Shown here piece by piece: positions 47,539-56,568 of a stretch of 64,000 bases of DNA. The DNA is from a bacterium. GTDB lineage: Bacteria; Pseudomonadota; Alphaproteobacteria; Caulobacterales; Caulobacteraceae. The notes beneath the pieces were generated by a model. That model saw only the letters and a list, made by a program, of their open reading frames with translations, searched no databases and was not told where the DNA came from. Numbering within the stretch: position 1 is the stretch's first letter; each line of letters begins with the position of its first letter. The stretch spans positions 41,611 through 105,610 of the forward strand of contig JAVBXP010000077.1 in assembly GCA_030824495.1 (NCBI GenBank). Reading direction: 5' to 3'. Both the position numbers and the translations under genes were made by a program.

Positions 47539-48150
47539 ATGGCCTTGTTGGATTGGATCGCCCCGGAGAGTGGGCTGCGGATCGAGGGCGACGGGGTGCG
47601 CCTTCGGCCTCCGCGCGCCACCGATTTCGCCGAATGGCGGGAGTTGCGGGCCCAGTCGCGGGACTTCCTGCAACCCTGGGAACCGACCTGGCCGGCCGAC
47701 GATCTGAGCCGTGCGGCGTTCCGCCGCAGACTGACCGCCTATGCGCGCGACCGCGAGGCGGGGACCGCTTTTCCGTTCTTTGTCTACCGAACGCGCGACG
47801 AAGCCCTGACCGGCGGCATCACCCTTTCCAACGTCCGGCGCGGCGTCGCCCAGATGGGTTCGGTGGGTTATTGGTGCGGCCAACCCTTTGCCAGGCAAGG
47901 GCAAACGCTCGCCGCAGTGCGAGCGCTCACGGTCTTCGCCTTCCGCACCTTGGCCCTGCATAGGCTGGAGGCGGCCTGTCTCCCGCAGAACGACGCATCA
48001 CGCCGATTGCTCAACCGCGCCGGGTTTCGGGAAGAGGGGCTCGCTGAGGCTTATCTGAAAATTAACGGCGTTTGGCGAGATCATGTGTTGTTCGGTCTTG
48101 TCTCGCCCTTGAGGGCGCACGAGGAGCCGGACGACGGAGTGTCTGTTTAG
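47539..48150 (+). CDS. GNAT acetyltransferase, RimJ/RimL type
   Basis: 203 residues. VRLRPPRATDFAEWRELRAQSRDFLQPWEP at the start and HRLEAACLPQNDASRRLLNRAGFREEGLAEAYLKINGVWRDHVLFG at the end match RimJ-like N-terminal (ribosomal protein) acetyltransferases. The acetyl-CoA loop is FARQGQTLAAVRAL, which varies from the standard (Q/R)GxG(A/L). It is 48 bases after the M16 gene and 59 bases before pdeA. Confidence 0.9.
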   Translation: MALLDWIAPESGLRIEGDGVRLRPPRATDFAEWRELRAQSRDFLQPWEPTWPADDLSRAAFRRRLTAYARDREAGTAFPFFVYRTRDEALTGGITLSNVRRGVAQMGSVGYWCGQPFARQGQTLAAVRALTVFAFRTLALHRLEAACLPQNDASRRLLNRAGFREEGLAEAYLKINGVWRDHVLFGLVSPLRAHEEPDDGVSV

Positions 48151-48209
48151 TGCGCAAGGCAAAATGCCGGACCGTGCAACGGCGCGTAGCCCTATAGCGT
48201 CTAGAGGCG

Positions 48210-49871
48210 ATGCCGAACGATCGTTGGAGCTGGGACGCCACGACGACGCTAGAAGCGTTGGGTGCGGCTGACGTAGTTCTCTGGCTCTGGGAGCCCGAGA
48301 AGGATCGTCTGCGTTTGACTGGCGCATCGCGCGCGCTTGGCTTGGGGCCGCTGGCTCCGGAATGTTCGTCTGCGGCGCTGCGCGCCCTGGCCCTGCCGCC
48401 GGATCGGGCGCTGGCCGAAGACATCCTCCGCGTCCAGGAACCAGGCTCGCCCATCGCCGTGCGTGTGCGCATGCGCGGCGGCCAGGTCTGCATCTGGCGC
48501 GGTGTCTGGCTGGAGGAGGGCGGCCTGCGCGCCGCCGGCGTGATCGCCCCCGAAGTCAGGTTTGCTTCCTCGGACCTCGACAGCCTGACTGGGCTGCTGG
48601 ACCGCAAGACATTTGTCGCCCGGGCGCGTGAGCGCCTGCAGAGCCCTGGCCAACATGAGCTGGTGGTCGCCGACCTCGACCGCCTGCGCCGTCTGAACGA
48701 GGCGCTGGGCCACGAGCGCGCCGACTTGGTGCTGGCCGCGCTCGGCTCGCGCCTGGCCGCCGCCTTCCCTCCGAACGCGCTGCTGGCGCGGGTGGGCGAG
48801 GATGAGTTCGCCGTCCTGACCCCGGCCTCGCGCCCCACGGCCGCCGAGACCCTGCGCCAGGCGCTGGAACAGCCGCTGCGGGTCGCCGGCTTCGACATTC
48901 ATCCGACCCTCTCGATCGGCGCCGTCGAGGCTCTAGGCGGGGAGGACTCCCCCGAGGCTACCGAACTGCTGCGCCGTGCCGAACTGGCGGTCGAGGCGGC
49001 CAAGGGCAACGGGCGCGGCGGGGCCGCCGCCTATGGTCGAAGCCTCGAAAGCGACGGGCTGTCGCGGCTGGCCCTGGAGAGCGATCTGCGCGGCGCCATG
49101 GGGCGCAACGAGATCGTGCCCTTCTACCAACCCATTGTACGTCTCTCGACCGGCGCCTTGTCGGGCTTCGAGGCACTGGCCCGCTGGCGCCATCCGCGCC
49201 GCGGCCTCCTGACACCCGACCAGTTCCTGCCGCTCTGCGAAGAGATGGGGCTGATGAGCGAGCTTGGCGCGATGATGATGCGCCAGGCCGGTCACCAATT
49301 GGCCAAGTGGCGGCGTGACCACCACGCGGCCGGCGAGCTGACCGTGGCCGTGAACCTCTCGACCGGAGAAATCGACCGGCCGGACCTGGTTTCCGACGTC
49401 ACCGCGATCCGCCGCGAGACCGGCTTGCCGCCTGGGGCGCTGAAGCTCGAGGTCACCGAGGGCGACGTCATGCGCGATCCCGATCGCGCCGCTATCGTGC
49501 TGGGCAAGCTGCGGGAAGCAGGCGCGGCGCTCGCTCTGGACGACTTCGGCACCGGCTTCTCGTCGCTCAGCTACCTGACGCGTCTGCCGTTCGACACTCT
49601 GAAGATCGACCGCTATTTCGTGCGGACCATGGCCACCAACGAAGGTTCGGTGAAGATCGTCTCCTCGGTCGTGAAACTCGGCCAGGATCTCGATCTGGAA
49701 GTCGTGGCCGAGGGCGTCGAGAACGCGCAGATGGCCCGCCACCTGCTTTCGCTCGGCTGCGACTACGGCCAAGGCTTCGGCTACGCTCCGGCTCTGTCGC
49801 CGCAGGAGGCCGAGGTCTACCTCAACGAAAGCTATGTGGACGGCGCCGCGCCGGTGAAGGCGCGGGGGTAG
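48210..49871 (+). CDS. pdeA: PdeA-type GGDEF-EAL cyclic-di-GMP phosphodiesterase
   Basis: 553 residues: N-terminal PAS-like sensor (about 10-115), GGDEF-like domain with the degenerate motif GEDEF (196-200), and EAL domain with EALARW (321), DDFGTG (444), KID (465) and EGVE (501), all intact. This is the layout of Caulobacter PdeA (CC3396), where GEDEF does not make c-di-GMP but binds GTP and activates the EAL domain, and where ClpXP degrades the protein at the swarmer-to-stalked transition through a C-terminal Arg-Gly. This protein also ends in ARG. The position behind the cox genes supports orthology. Confidence 0.9.
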   Translation: MPNDRWSWDATTTLEALGAADVVLWLWEPEKDRLRLTGASRALGLGPLAPECSSAALRALALPPDRALAEDILRVQEPGSPIAVRVRMRGGQVCIWRGVWLEEGGLRAAGVIAPEVRFASSDLDSLTGLLDRKTFVARARERLQSPGQHELVVADLDRLRRLNEALGHERADLVLAALGSRLAAAFPPNALLARVGEDEFAVLTPASRPTAAETLRQALEQPLRVAGFDIHPTLSIGAVEALGGEDSPEATELLRRAELAVEAAKGNGRGGAAAYGRSLESDGLSRLALESDLRGAMGRNEIVPFYQPIVRLSTGALSGFEALARWRHPRRGLLTPDQFLPLCEEMGLMSELGAMMMRQAGHQLAKWRRDHHAAGELTVAVNLSTGEIDRPDLVSDVTAIRRETGLPPGALKLEVTEGDVMRDPDRAAIVLGKLREAGAALALDDFGTGFSSLSYLTRLPFDTLKIDRYFVRTMATNEGSVKIVSSVVKLGQDLDLEVVAEGVENAQMARHLLSLGCDYGQGFGYAPALSPQEAEVYLNESYVDGAAPVKARG

Positions 49872-49896
49872 GGCGCATCGCCCGCGAGGGTGAAGG

Positions 49897-50466
49897 TTAC
49901 GCTCGGCCCGCCGTCGCTGACAGCAACCGCGCATCGACGCCGATCTTAGCCAGGGCCTTGGTCCACTTCAGTTCGTGATCGGCGCCGAAGATCAGGGTCT
50001 CATCGGCGTCGCACGTGAGCCAGACGTTCTCGCGGATCTCGCGCTCGAGTTGCCCGGCGCCCCAGCCGGCATAGCCCAGGGCCAAGAGCGACCGCCGAGG
50101 CGGCCGGTTCTGGCCGGCCATGGCTTCCAGCACCTCGCGGGTGGCGGTCAGCGAAACCCCTTCACGGATCGGCAGGCTGTTGTCGCCCGAACTGTAGTCG
50201 TCGGTGTGCAGGACGAAGCCGCGTTCGCGATCCACCGGACCGCCCAGCAGGACGAGGTCGGGCGGCACCTCGATCGTGGATTTCACATCCAGCCGACCCA
50301 GCAAGTCGGGAACCGTCAGCCCCTCGACCGGCCGGTTCACGGCGATGCCCATGGCGTGGCTTTCATCGTGGGCGCAGATCAGCACCAGAGCGCGCTCGAA
50401 ACGTGGGTCGCCGATGCCAGGCATGGCGATCAGCATCTGGCCGGAGAGAAAAACGCCGTCTTCCAT
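49897..50466 (-). CDS. YqgE/AlgH family protein
   Basis: 189 residues. SGQMLIAMPGIGDPRFERALVLICAHDESHAMGIAVNRP, LLGGPVDRERGFVLHT and LLALGYAGWGAGQLEREIRENVWL are the family blocks. Function is not firmly known (linked to alginate regulation in Pseudomonas). ATG 50466 gives the usual length; an upstream ATG at 50514 would add 16 residues with no family match. Its stop faces the pdeA stop 25 bases away. Confidence 0.9.
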   Translation of the reverse strand: MEDGVFLSGQMLIAMPGIGDPRFERALVLICAHDESHAMGIAVNRPVEGLTVPDLLGRLDVKSTIEVPPDLVLLGGPVDRERGFVLHTDDYSSGDNSLPIREGVSLTATREVLEAMAGQNRPPRRSLLALGYAGWGAGQLEREIRENVWLTCDADETLIFGADHELKWTKALAKIGVDARLLSATAGRA

Positions 50467-50580
50467 CCGGTCAAAATTGAGCGGTATCGCGGCGCTTTCA
50501 AGACTTGAACGCACACAAGAGCGTTGAAGCTGCGGCGGAGCGGGTTATCTGATGGCCAACTTCATCAGGGAGAGAGACCA

Positions 50581-51063
50581 ATGACGATCAAAGTCGGTGA
50601 CAAACTGCCCGCCGCCACCTTCTCGGCCGGGACGCCTGAAGGTCCTCGCCCGATGTCCACGGACGACATCTTCGCCGGCAAGAAAGTGGCGCTGTTCGCG
50701 GTGCCCGGCGCCTTCACCCCGACCTGCTCGGCCAAGCACCTGCCGGGCTTCAAGGAGCATGTCGCCGACTTCAAGGCCAAGGGCGTCGACGCCATCGCCT
50801 GCGTCTCGGTCAACGACGCCTTCGTGATGAAGGCCTGGGGCGAAAGCCAGTCGGTGGGCGACGACATCTTGATGCTGGGTGACGGCAACGGCGACTTCAC
50901 AAAGGCCATCGGCCTGGAGATGGACGGCTCGAAGTTCGGGATGGGCCAGCGTTCGCAGCGCTATTCGATGATCGTCGACGACGGCGTCGTGAAGGAGCTG
51001 AACGTCGAGGCTCCTGGCGAATTCAAGGTCTCGGCCGCCGACTACATGCTGGCCCAACTCTAG
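50581..51063 (+). CDS. Peroxiredoxin, Prx5/PrxII type
   Basis: 160 residues. Peroxidatic cysteine in VPGAFTPTCSAKHLPGF (about 40-56) and the active-site Arg in GQRSQRYSMIVDDG; no clear resolving cysteine, so it probably uses glutathione/glutaredoxin. It reduces hydrogen peroxide and alkyl hydroperoxides in the cytosol. ATG 50581 follows AGGGAGAG. Glutathione supply fits gshA in this genome. Confidence 0.93.
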   Translation: MTIKVGDKLPAATFSAGTPEGPRPMSTDDIFAGKKVALFAVPGAFTPTCSAKHLPGFKEHVADFKAKGVDAIACVSVNDAFVMKAWGESQSVGDDILMLGDGNGDFTKAIGLEMDGSKFGMGQRSQRYSMIVDDGVVKELNVEAPGEFKVSAADYMLAQL

Positions 51064-51122
51064 GACGCCAACTTCCGGACGGCGCGGCGACGCGTCGTCC
51101 GACTGGCGGGCCCTATGGCGGC

Positions 51123-52352
51123 ATGAGCGTCAACGGATTTACGATCAAACAACTGGCCTGGCGCGATCGGGTGCTGGACGAGATCGCCATGCCGCGCGGC
51201 GTGCTGCGGGTGACGCTGGGACTGGGCTCTGGCCTAACCCGTCGCCCTGGCGATCAACCGGGGCGGCTATGGGCGCTGGGCGATCGCGGTCCGAACCTCA
51301 AAATCAACCAGGCGGTCGAGGATTACGGCCTGGATCACCTCCAGGGCCTTGCCGGTGTCGAGGGCGCCAAGTTGATGCCCAGGCCCGACATCGGTCCCAC
51401 GATCACCGAGCTCAGCCTGGTCGGCGATGAGCTGCAGTTCGTGCGGGCCTTGCCGCTCCGCGCGCCGAGCGGCCGGACGCTCTCGGGCCTGCCGCTGCCA
51501 GGGGGCGGCGAGGCGGCTATGGAGCCGGCCTATGACCTCGATGGAAACCTGCTGGCGCCGGACGGCGGCGCTGACACCGAGGGCGTGGTCGCCTTGGCCG
51601 ACGGCGGGTTCTGGGTGGCGGACGAATATGGTCCGTCGTTGATGCGCATCGATCCGCAGGGCGTGGTGACGGCGCGCTGGGTTCCGGAAGGCGTCACCGG
51701 CGATTGCGATCCGCCATTGAGCGCGATCCTGCCGGCGATCGGCGCTCGCAGGCGGCTAAATCGGGGCTTTGAGGCTCTGGCCATTTCGGCCGACGAAACC
51801 TGGCTCTATGTCGCGTTCCAAAGTCCTCTGGACCACGGCGATGATCGGGCTTGTTCGCGCCATGCGCGGATTTGGAAGATCGATGCGGCGAGCGGCGCGG
51901 TGGCGGCTCAGTACGTCTACCCGTTCGATACGCCCTCCAGTTTCGCCCGCGACCGAGCGGCAGGCGAGGTTCAGCCGCGAGACCTGAAAATCAGTGAAGC
52001 GGTCTGCGTCGGACCTGATCGGCTGCTGGTGCTGGAGCGGATATCGCAGACCTCGAAGCTCTATCTCGTCGATCTGGAGGGACCTGGGGCGCCGCCGCAT
52101 CATCTGGACGCCGAGGCGCGTCCAACCCTGGAAGAACTGCGGCCTGAAGACATGGCCGAGGCGGGCGTACCCCTCCTGACCAAGGTCTTGTTGCTGTCGA
52201 CCGACGACACCCCTGAGATCGCTGCGGACCTCGAGGGCGTGGCGCTGATATCGGATCGCGAGCTGATCCTGGTGAACGACAACGACTTCGGGATTGAGGG
52301 CGTGGAGACGCGGTTCTACCGCGTCACGTTCGACGAGCGGGTGTTGCGGTAA
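51123..52352 (+). CDS. Esterase-like protein of the phytase family
   Basis: 409 residues. GRLWALGDRGPNL, DGGADTEGVVALADGGFWVADEYGPSLMRIDPQG, RGFEALAISADETWLYVAFQSPL and DLEGVALISDRELILVNDNDFG are the repeated blade motifs of the phytase-like esterase domain (a beta-propeller with acidic Ca-binding loops). Related proteins hydrolyse phosphate esters, but activity is rarely proven. No signal peptide is visible, which is unusual for this family and suggests either a missed start or a cytosolic form. Start is ATG 51123. Confidence 0.82.
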   Translation: MSVNGFTIKQLAWRDRVLDEIAMPRGVLRVTLGLGSGLTRRPGDQPGRLWALGDRGPNLKINQAVEDYGLDHLQGLAGVEGAKLMPRPDIGPTITELSLVGDELQFVRALPLRAPSGRTLSGLPLPGGGEAAMEPAYDLDGNLLAPDGGADTEGVVALADGGFWVADEYGPSLMRIDPQGVVTARWVPEGVTGDCDPPLSAILPAIGARRRLNRGFEALAISADETWLYVAFQSPLDHGDDRACSRHARIWKIDAASGAVAAQYVYPFDTPSSFARDRAAGEVQPRDLKISEAVCVGPDRLLVLERISQTSKLYLVDLEGPGAPPHHLDAEARPTLEELRPEDMAEAGVPLLTKVLLLSTDDTPEIAADLEGVALISDRELILVNDNDFGIEGVETRFYRVTFDERVLR

Positions 52353-52381
52353 GCGCAGATCGTCTCCTGCGCCATTCCTCC

Positions 52382-52405
52382 CCTCCCCCATCAAGATGGG
52401 GGAGG
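52382..52405. repeat. Short perfect palindrome between convergent genes
   Basis: CCTCCCCCATC-AA-GATGGGGGAGG, 11-base arms. Same CTCCCC-rich flavour as the intergenic repeats at 26627 and at the right end of the window. It is followed by A's on the plus strand, so it is not a standard terminator for that side. Confidence 0.6.
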
Positions 52406-52432
52406 AAAAAGGGCGCATCTCTGAAGACCTGT

Positions 52433-54181
52433 TTAGGCCCCCAACGCCGCGGCCCCGACGGCTTCCAGGTCTCCCGCCCCCTCGACCACACCGTCGGCGA
52501 GGCCAGGAGCCTGGGCCAGGATCTGGCTGGCGTAGATGCGGGCCAGGGCCGATTTGCTCTGCGACCAGTCGTCGGCGTCCTGGGCGGTGGCGAAGGCTTG
52601 GCGCGCCAGCATCCAACCGCCGATGACGTCGCCGGCCAGCTTCAGATAGGCGGTGGCGCCGGCCAGGGCGTTGGGGCCCTTGTTGTTCAGCACCCAGTCG
52701 GTCGCGCGCTCGAGAGCGGCGACGCCGGCCTCCAGCCGCAGGCCGACGCTCTCCAGCGCGCTGGAAACCTTCAGCTCAGCCACGGTCGCGTGCATTTCGG
52801 CGCAGAGCGCGTCCATGACCCCGCCGCCTTCCATCGGGACCTTGCGGCCCACCAGATCGATGGCCTGGATGCCGTTGGTGCCTTCGTAGATCGGGGCGAT
52901 GCGGGCGTCACGATAGTGCTGGGCCGCGCCGGTCTCCTCGATGAAGCCCATGCCGCCATGGACCTGGACGCCGGCAGATGCGACCTCGACCCCGATGTCG
53001 GTGGACCAGGCCTTGGCGATCGGGGTGAGCAGTTCCTGGCGTTGGCGCGCCGTAGTGCGCTCGGATTCGGTGGGCGCCAGGTTCGCCAGATCGGCCAGCA
53101 CGCCGGTGGTCAGGCAGATGGCGCGGGCGGCCTCGATCTTGGCCTTCATCAACAGCAGGGTGCGGCGCACGTCGGGGTGGCCATAGAGCGGGGCGGGGTA
53201 TTCCGCCGACCAGACGGCGCGGCCCTGCTTGCGTTCCTGGCTGAAGGCCAGGGCCTGTTGGAAGGCGCGCTCGGCGATGGCCACGCCCTGGACGCCGACC
53301 TGCAGGCGGGCGGCGTTCATCATCACGAACATATGGGCGATGCCGTTGTTCACCTCGCCTACCAGTTCGGCCTGGGCGCCTTCAAACAGCATGACGCAGG
53401 TGGGCGAGCCGTGGATGCCCAGCTTGTGCTCGATGGAGCCGGCGCGCAGCGTGTTGGCCGCGCCGAGGGCGCCCTCGTCGTCCACCAGCCGCTTGGTCGC
53501 CAGGAACAGCGAGATGCCCTTCACGCCAGGCGGCGAGTCCGGCAGGCGGGCCAGGACCAGGTGGCAGATGTTCTCCGCCGCGTCGTGGTCGCCCCAGGTG
53601 ATGAAGATCTTTTGACCGGTCAGGCGGTAGCCGCCCTGACCGTCCGGTTCGGCGCGGGTGGTGACGGCCGCCAGGTCCGAACCGGCCTGCGGCTCGGTGA
53701 GGTTCATGGTGCCGGTCCATTCGCCGGACACCAGCTTGGGCAGGACCAGCCGCTTCTGACGCTCGCTGCCGTGCAGGGCCAGCGCCTCGATGGCGGCTTG
53801 GGTCAGCATCGGGCAGAGGCCGAAGGCCATGTTGGCGGCCTGGATCATCTCGAAGACCGCCAGCTCCATCGCCTTGGTGAGGCCTTGGCCGCCATGCTCC
53901 GGAGCGGCCGAGAGCGAGTTCCACCCGCCAGCCACAAAGGCCTGATAGGCGGCGGCGAAGCCAGGGGCGGACACCACCGCGCCGTTTTCGTACCGCGCGC
54001 CGACCTGGTCGCCCTTGCGGTTCAGCGGGGCTAGCTCTTCCTCAGTGAAGGCGCCGGCCGCTTCCAGCACCGCGGTGACCGTATCTTCGTCCAACTCGGG
54101 GAACCCATGCGCCACAAGCGCCGGATGGCCAGCGGTCTTAAGAGCGAGGGCAAGGTCGCGAAGCGGTGCGCGGAAGGTCAT
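52433..54181 (-). CDS. Acyl-CoA dehydrogenase with C-terminal extension
   Basis: 582 residues, longer than usual acyl-CoA dehydrogenases (about 380) because of N-terminal and C-terminal extensions, as in the DmdC/AcdA-like group. Seen: MNLTEPQAGSDLAAVTTRA (FAD/substrate), KIFITWGDHD, HKLGIHGSPTCVM, VQVHGGMGFIEETGAAQHYRDARIAPIYEGTNGIQAIDLVGRKV with the catalytic-type Glu in YEGTNGIQ. DmdC acts on 3-methylmercaptopropionyl-CoA; others on general acyl-CoA, so the substrate is open. Probably monocistronic. Confidence 0.9.
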   Translation of the reverse strand: MTFRAPLRDLALALKTAGHPALVAHGFPELDEDTVTAVLEAAGAFTEEELAPLNRKGDQVGARYENGAVVSAPGFAAAYQAFVAGGWNSLSAAPEHGGQGLTKAMELAVFEMIQAANMAFGLCPMLTQAAIEALALHGSERQKRLVLPKLVSGEWTGTMNLTEPQAGSDLAAVTTRAEPDGQGGYRLTGQKIFITWGDHDAAENICHLVLARLPDSPPGVKGISLFLATKRLVDDEGALGAANTLRAGSIEHKLGIHGSPTCVMLFEGAQAELVGEVNNGIAHMFVMMNAARLQVGVQGVAIAERAFQQALAFSQERKQGRAVWSAEYPAPLYGHPDVRRTLLLMKAKIEAARAICLTTGVLADLANLAPTESERTTARQRQELLTPIAKAWSTDIGVEVASAGVQVHGGMGFIEETGAAQHYRDARIAPIYEGTNGIQAIDLVGRKVPMEGGGVMDALCAEMHATVAELKVSSALESVGLRLEAGVAALERATDWVLNNKGPNALAGATAYLKLAGDVIGGWMLARQAFATAQDADDWSQSKSALARIYASQILAQAPGLADGVVEGAGDLEAVGAAALGA

Positions 54182-54382
54182 CGAGGGGCTCCGGAGAATA
54201 TTGCGGTTCTTTAGGGCAAGGCGGGGTAGAGCTCCAACACTTCACGGCTTCGTGAGGCCGGCGACGCCTTTCTGTGAGGGCGGCCTGGAGCCATCTGCAG
54301 ACGGGAGCTTCACCAGAGGCGAGACGGGCGATGATCCTGAGCTAGTGTTCGAGACTGAGATCACCGAGAGACAGCCGAGTCG

Positions 54383-55648
54383 ATGACCCGCACCCGCTAC
54401 AGCACCGTCGCCATCGTTCTTCATTGGCTGATCGCAGCGGCGATCATCTTCCAGGTGATCCTGGCCTGGCGGATGGACGGTCGGACCCCGCAGGGCTTCG
54501 CCCTTATCCAGCTTCACAAGTCGGTCGGCATCTCCATTCTGCTGCTGAGCCTGGCGCGCCTCGCGTGGCGCTTGACGCATCGTCCGCCGCCGTTGCCGGG
54601 GGGCATGGCGACTTGGGAACGCTGGCTCGCCAAGGTCGCCCACATCGGCCTCTATGTGATCATGATCGGCCTGCCGATCACCGGCTGGATCATGGTGTCG
54701 ACCAGCCGCATCCAGGTCCCGACCCTGCTGTTCGGTGCGATCCCCTGGCCGCACTTCCCCGGGATGGCCTATCTCGTCGGGCCGGCGAAAGCCGATTGGA
54801 ACAGCTTTGGTCATACGGGTCACGAGGTGCTGGCCTGGGGCGCCTATGTGCTGATCGCCCTGCACGTCGCCGGCGCTTTGAAGCACCAGCTTTTCAGCCG
54901 CGACGAAGCGGTGTTGGCCCACATGGCGCCTGGCGCCAAGCCAGGACGTTGGTTCGATCCGCGTCTCATAGCGATCGCGCTCGTGGCGCTGGGTGTGGCC
55001 GCCGCCGCTCAGACCATCCGGCCTGCCGCCCAGGCATCGAAGCCGTTGCCGCCCCCGCCGGTGGTCGAGGTCGCCGCCGCCCAGGCGCCGACGGCGCCGC
55101 CGCCCGTGGTGGAGGTCGCCGCGGCGACGCCGGCCATCCCAGCCCCGGCCGAAGCGTCGGTCTGGACCGTAGGCAAGGGCTCGACGCTCGGCTTCACCAC
55201 GACCTGGGGCGGCCAAGCCATTGAAGGCCGCTTCGACCGCTGGACCGCCGACATCCGGTTCAGCCCCGAGGCCCTCGACAAGTCCGAGGTGAGCGTCAGC
55301 ATCGACCTGGCCTCTGCGGTCACCGGCGATAGCCAGCGCGACGAGTCCCTGAAGGGCGGCGATTGGTTCGACACCGCCAGCCATGCCAAGGCGACCTTCA
55401 CCGCCAGCAAGTTCGAGAAGACCGGAACCGACCGCTACATCGCCCACGGTCAACTGACCCTGCGCGGCGTCAGCCGTCCGGCGCGCCTGCCGTTCCGGCT
55501 GCAGATCGAAGGCGACAAGGCGCGCGTCAGCGGTGTAACCAGCCTCGACCGCACAGCCTTTGGCGTCGGACAGGGCGAGTGGACAAAGACCGATCAGATC
55601 CCGGCCGACGTGAAGGTGAACGTCAACCTGACGGCGACGCGGCGCTAG
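54383..55648 (+). CDS. Cytochrome b561 - YceI fusion protein
   Basis: 421 residues with two parts. Residues 1-210 are a four-helix cytochrome b561 with candidate heme histidines H14 (VLHWLIA), H45 (QLHKSVG), H87 and those in GHTGHE...ALHVAGALKH. Residues about 215-258 are a Pro/Ala/Val linker with the unit PPPVVEVAAA written twice. Residues about 262-421 are a YceI lipocalin-like domain (WTVGKGSTLGFTTTWGGQAIEGRFDRW...LRGVSRPARLPF), a fold that binds isoprenoid quinones. The domain would sit in the periplasm next to the heme protein, suggesting quinone or superoxide redox work. The end overlaps the next gene by 70 bases. Confidence 0.9.
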   Translation: MTRTRYSTVAIVLHWLIAAAIIFQVILAWRMDGRTPQGFALIQLHKSVGISILLLSLARLAWRLTHRPPPLPGGMATWERWLAKVAHIGLYVIMIGLPITGWIMVSTSRIQVPTLLFGAIPWPHFPGMAYLVGPAKADWNSFGHTGHEVLAWGAYVLIALHVAGALKHQLFSRDEAVLAHMAPGAKPGRWFDPRLIAIALVALGVAAAAQTIRPAAQASKPLPPPPVVEVAAAQAPTAPPPVVEVAAATPAIPAPAEASVWTVGKGSTLGFTTTWGGQAIEGRFDRWTADIRFSPEALDKSEVSVSIDLASAVTGDSQRDESLKGGDWFDTASHAKATFTASKFEKTGTDRYIAHGQLTLRGVSRPARLPFRLQIEGDKARVSGVTSLDRTAFGVGQGEWTKTDQIPADVKVNVNLTATRR

Positions 55649-56544
55649 CCGCGGCTGACGCGGCTCTGCGCGCCGGCGGCCTGGTGATCCTGCCGACCGA
55701 GACGGTCTACGGCCTGGCCGGCGATGCGTCCGATCCGGCCGTGGTGGCGGCGATTTTCGAGGCCAAGGGCCGGCCGCGGTTCAATCCGCTGATCAGCCAC
55801 GTGGCCGATCTGGCCGCGGCTGAGGCGATCGCGATCTTCGATGACCGCGCCCGCAAGTTAGCCGCGCACTTCTGGCCCGGCCCTTTGACCCTGGTCCTGC
55901 CGATCACGCCGAACACCTCGGTCTGCGACCTTGCACGCGCCGGGCTCGACACCATCGCGGTCCGGGTTCCGGCCCATCCGCTGGCCCATGCCCTGCTGGC
56001 TCGGTTCGGCGGACCGGTGGTGGCGCCCTCGGCCAATCGTTCAGGACGGCCGAGCCCGACCAACTTCGCCGATGCGGTGGAGGAGACCGGCGTCAACGCC
56101 GCCGCGGCCCTCGACGGCGGTCCCTGCGAGGTCGGTCTGGAATCCACCGTCGTCGCCCTGCTGGACGAGCCGCGCCTGCTGCGCCCCGGCTCGGTAACCC
56201 GCGTGCAGATCGAGGCCCTGATCGGCCCGTTGGCCGAGGCGCAGGCCGACGCCAAGCGTTCGCCCGGCCGCCTGGCCCGCCACTATTCGCCCAAGGCCCC
56301 GGTGCGCCTGAACGCCATGGCGCCGGAACCGGGCGAGGCTTATCTGGCCTTCGGTCCCGGGGACCACCGCTGGAACCTCAGTCCCTCGGGCGACCTGCGC
56401 GAGGCGGCCGCGCGGCTGTTCGCCTATTTGCGCGACGCCGACCGCACCGACCCCGCCGCCATCGCCGTCGCGCCCATTCCGCACGAGGGGCTCGGCGAGG
56501 CGATCAACGACCGGCTCAAGCGCGCGGCGGGCTTTGTCGGCTAG
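55579..56544 (+). CDS. L-threonylcarbamoyladenylate synthase (Sua5 type)
   Basis: 321 residues with a YrdC domain (AGGLVILPTETVYGLAGDA, KGRPRFNPLISHV, FWPGPLTLVLP, VAPSANRSGRPSPT, LESTVVAL...LRPGSVT) and a C-terminal Sua5 domain after SPGRLARHYSPKAP. It makes threonylcarbamoyl-AMP for the t6A tRNA modification. There is no ATG before the domain; the only reasonable start is GTG 55579, inside the end of the b561-YceI gene in another frame. The frame stays open further upstream, so the true start is uncertain. Confidence 0.88.
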   Translation: MDKDRSDPGRREGERQPDGDAALAAADAALRAGGLVILPTETVYGLAGDASDPAVVAAIFEAKGRPRFNPLISHVADLAAAEAIAIFDDRARKLAAHFWPGPLTLVLPITPNTSVCDLARAGLDTIAVRVPAHPLAHALLARFGGPVVAPSANRSGRPSPTNFADAVEETGVNAAAALDGGPCEVGLESTVVALLDEPRLLRPGSVTRVQIEALIGPLAEAQADAKRSPGRLARHYSPKAPVRLNAMAPEPGEAYLAFGPGDHRWNLSPSGDLREAAARLFAYLRDADRTDPAAIAVAPIPHEGLGEAINDRLKRAAGFVG

Positions 56545-56568
56545 GCGCCAGGCGCTAGGATTGGCGTC

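Noticed and set aside
46528..47961. 477-codon minus-strand open frame over the M16 peptidase
   Set aside because: Antisense shadow, low-complexity Gly/Arg/Gln composition, no start context.
52382..52405. Intrinsic terminator
   Set aside because: The stem is followed by A's, and on the other strand the T's come before the stem, so it does not fit either direction.
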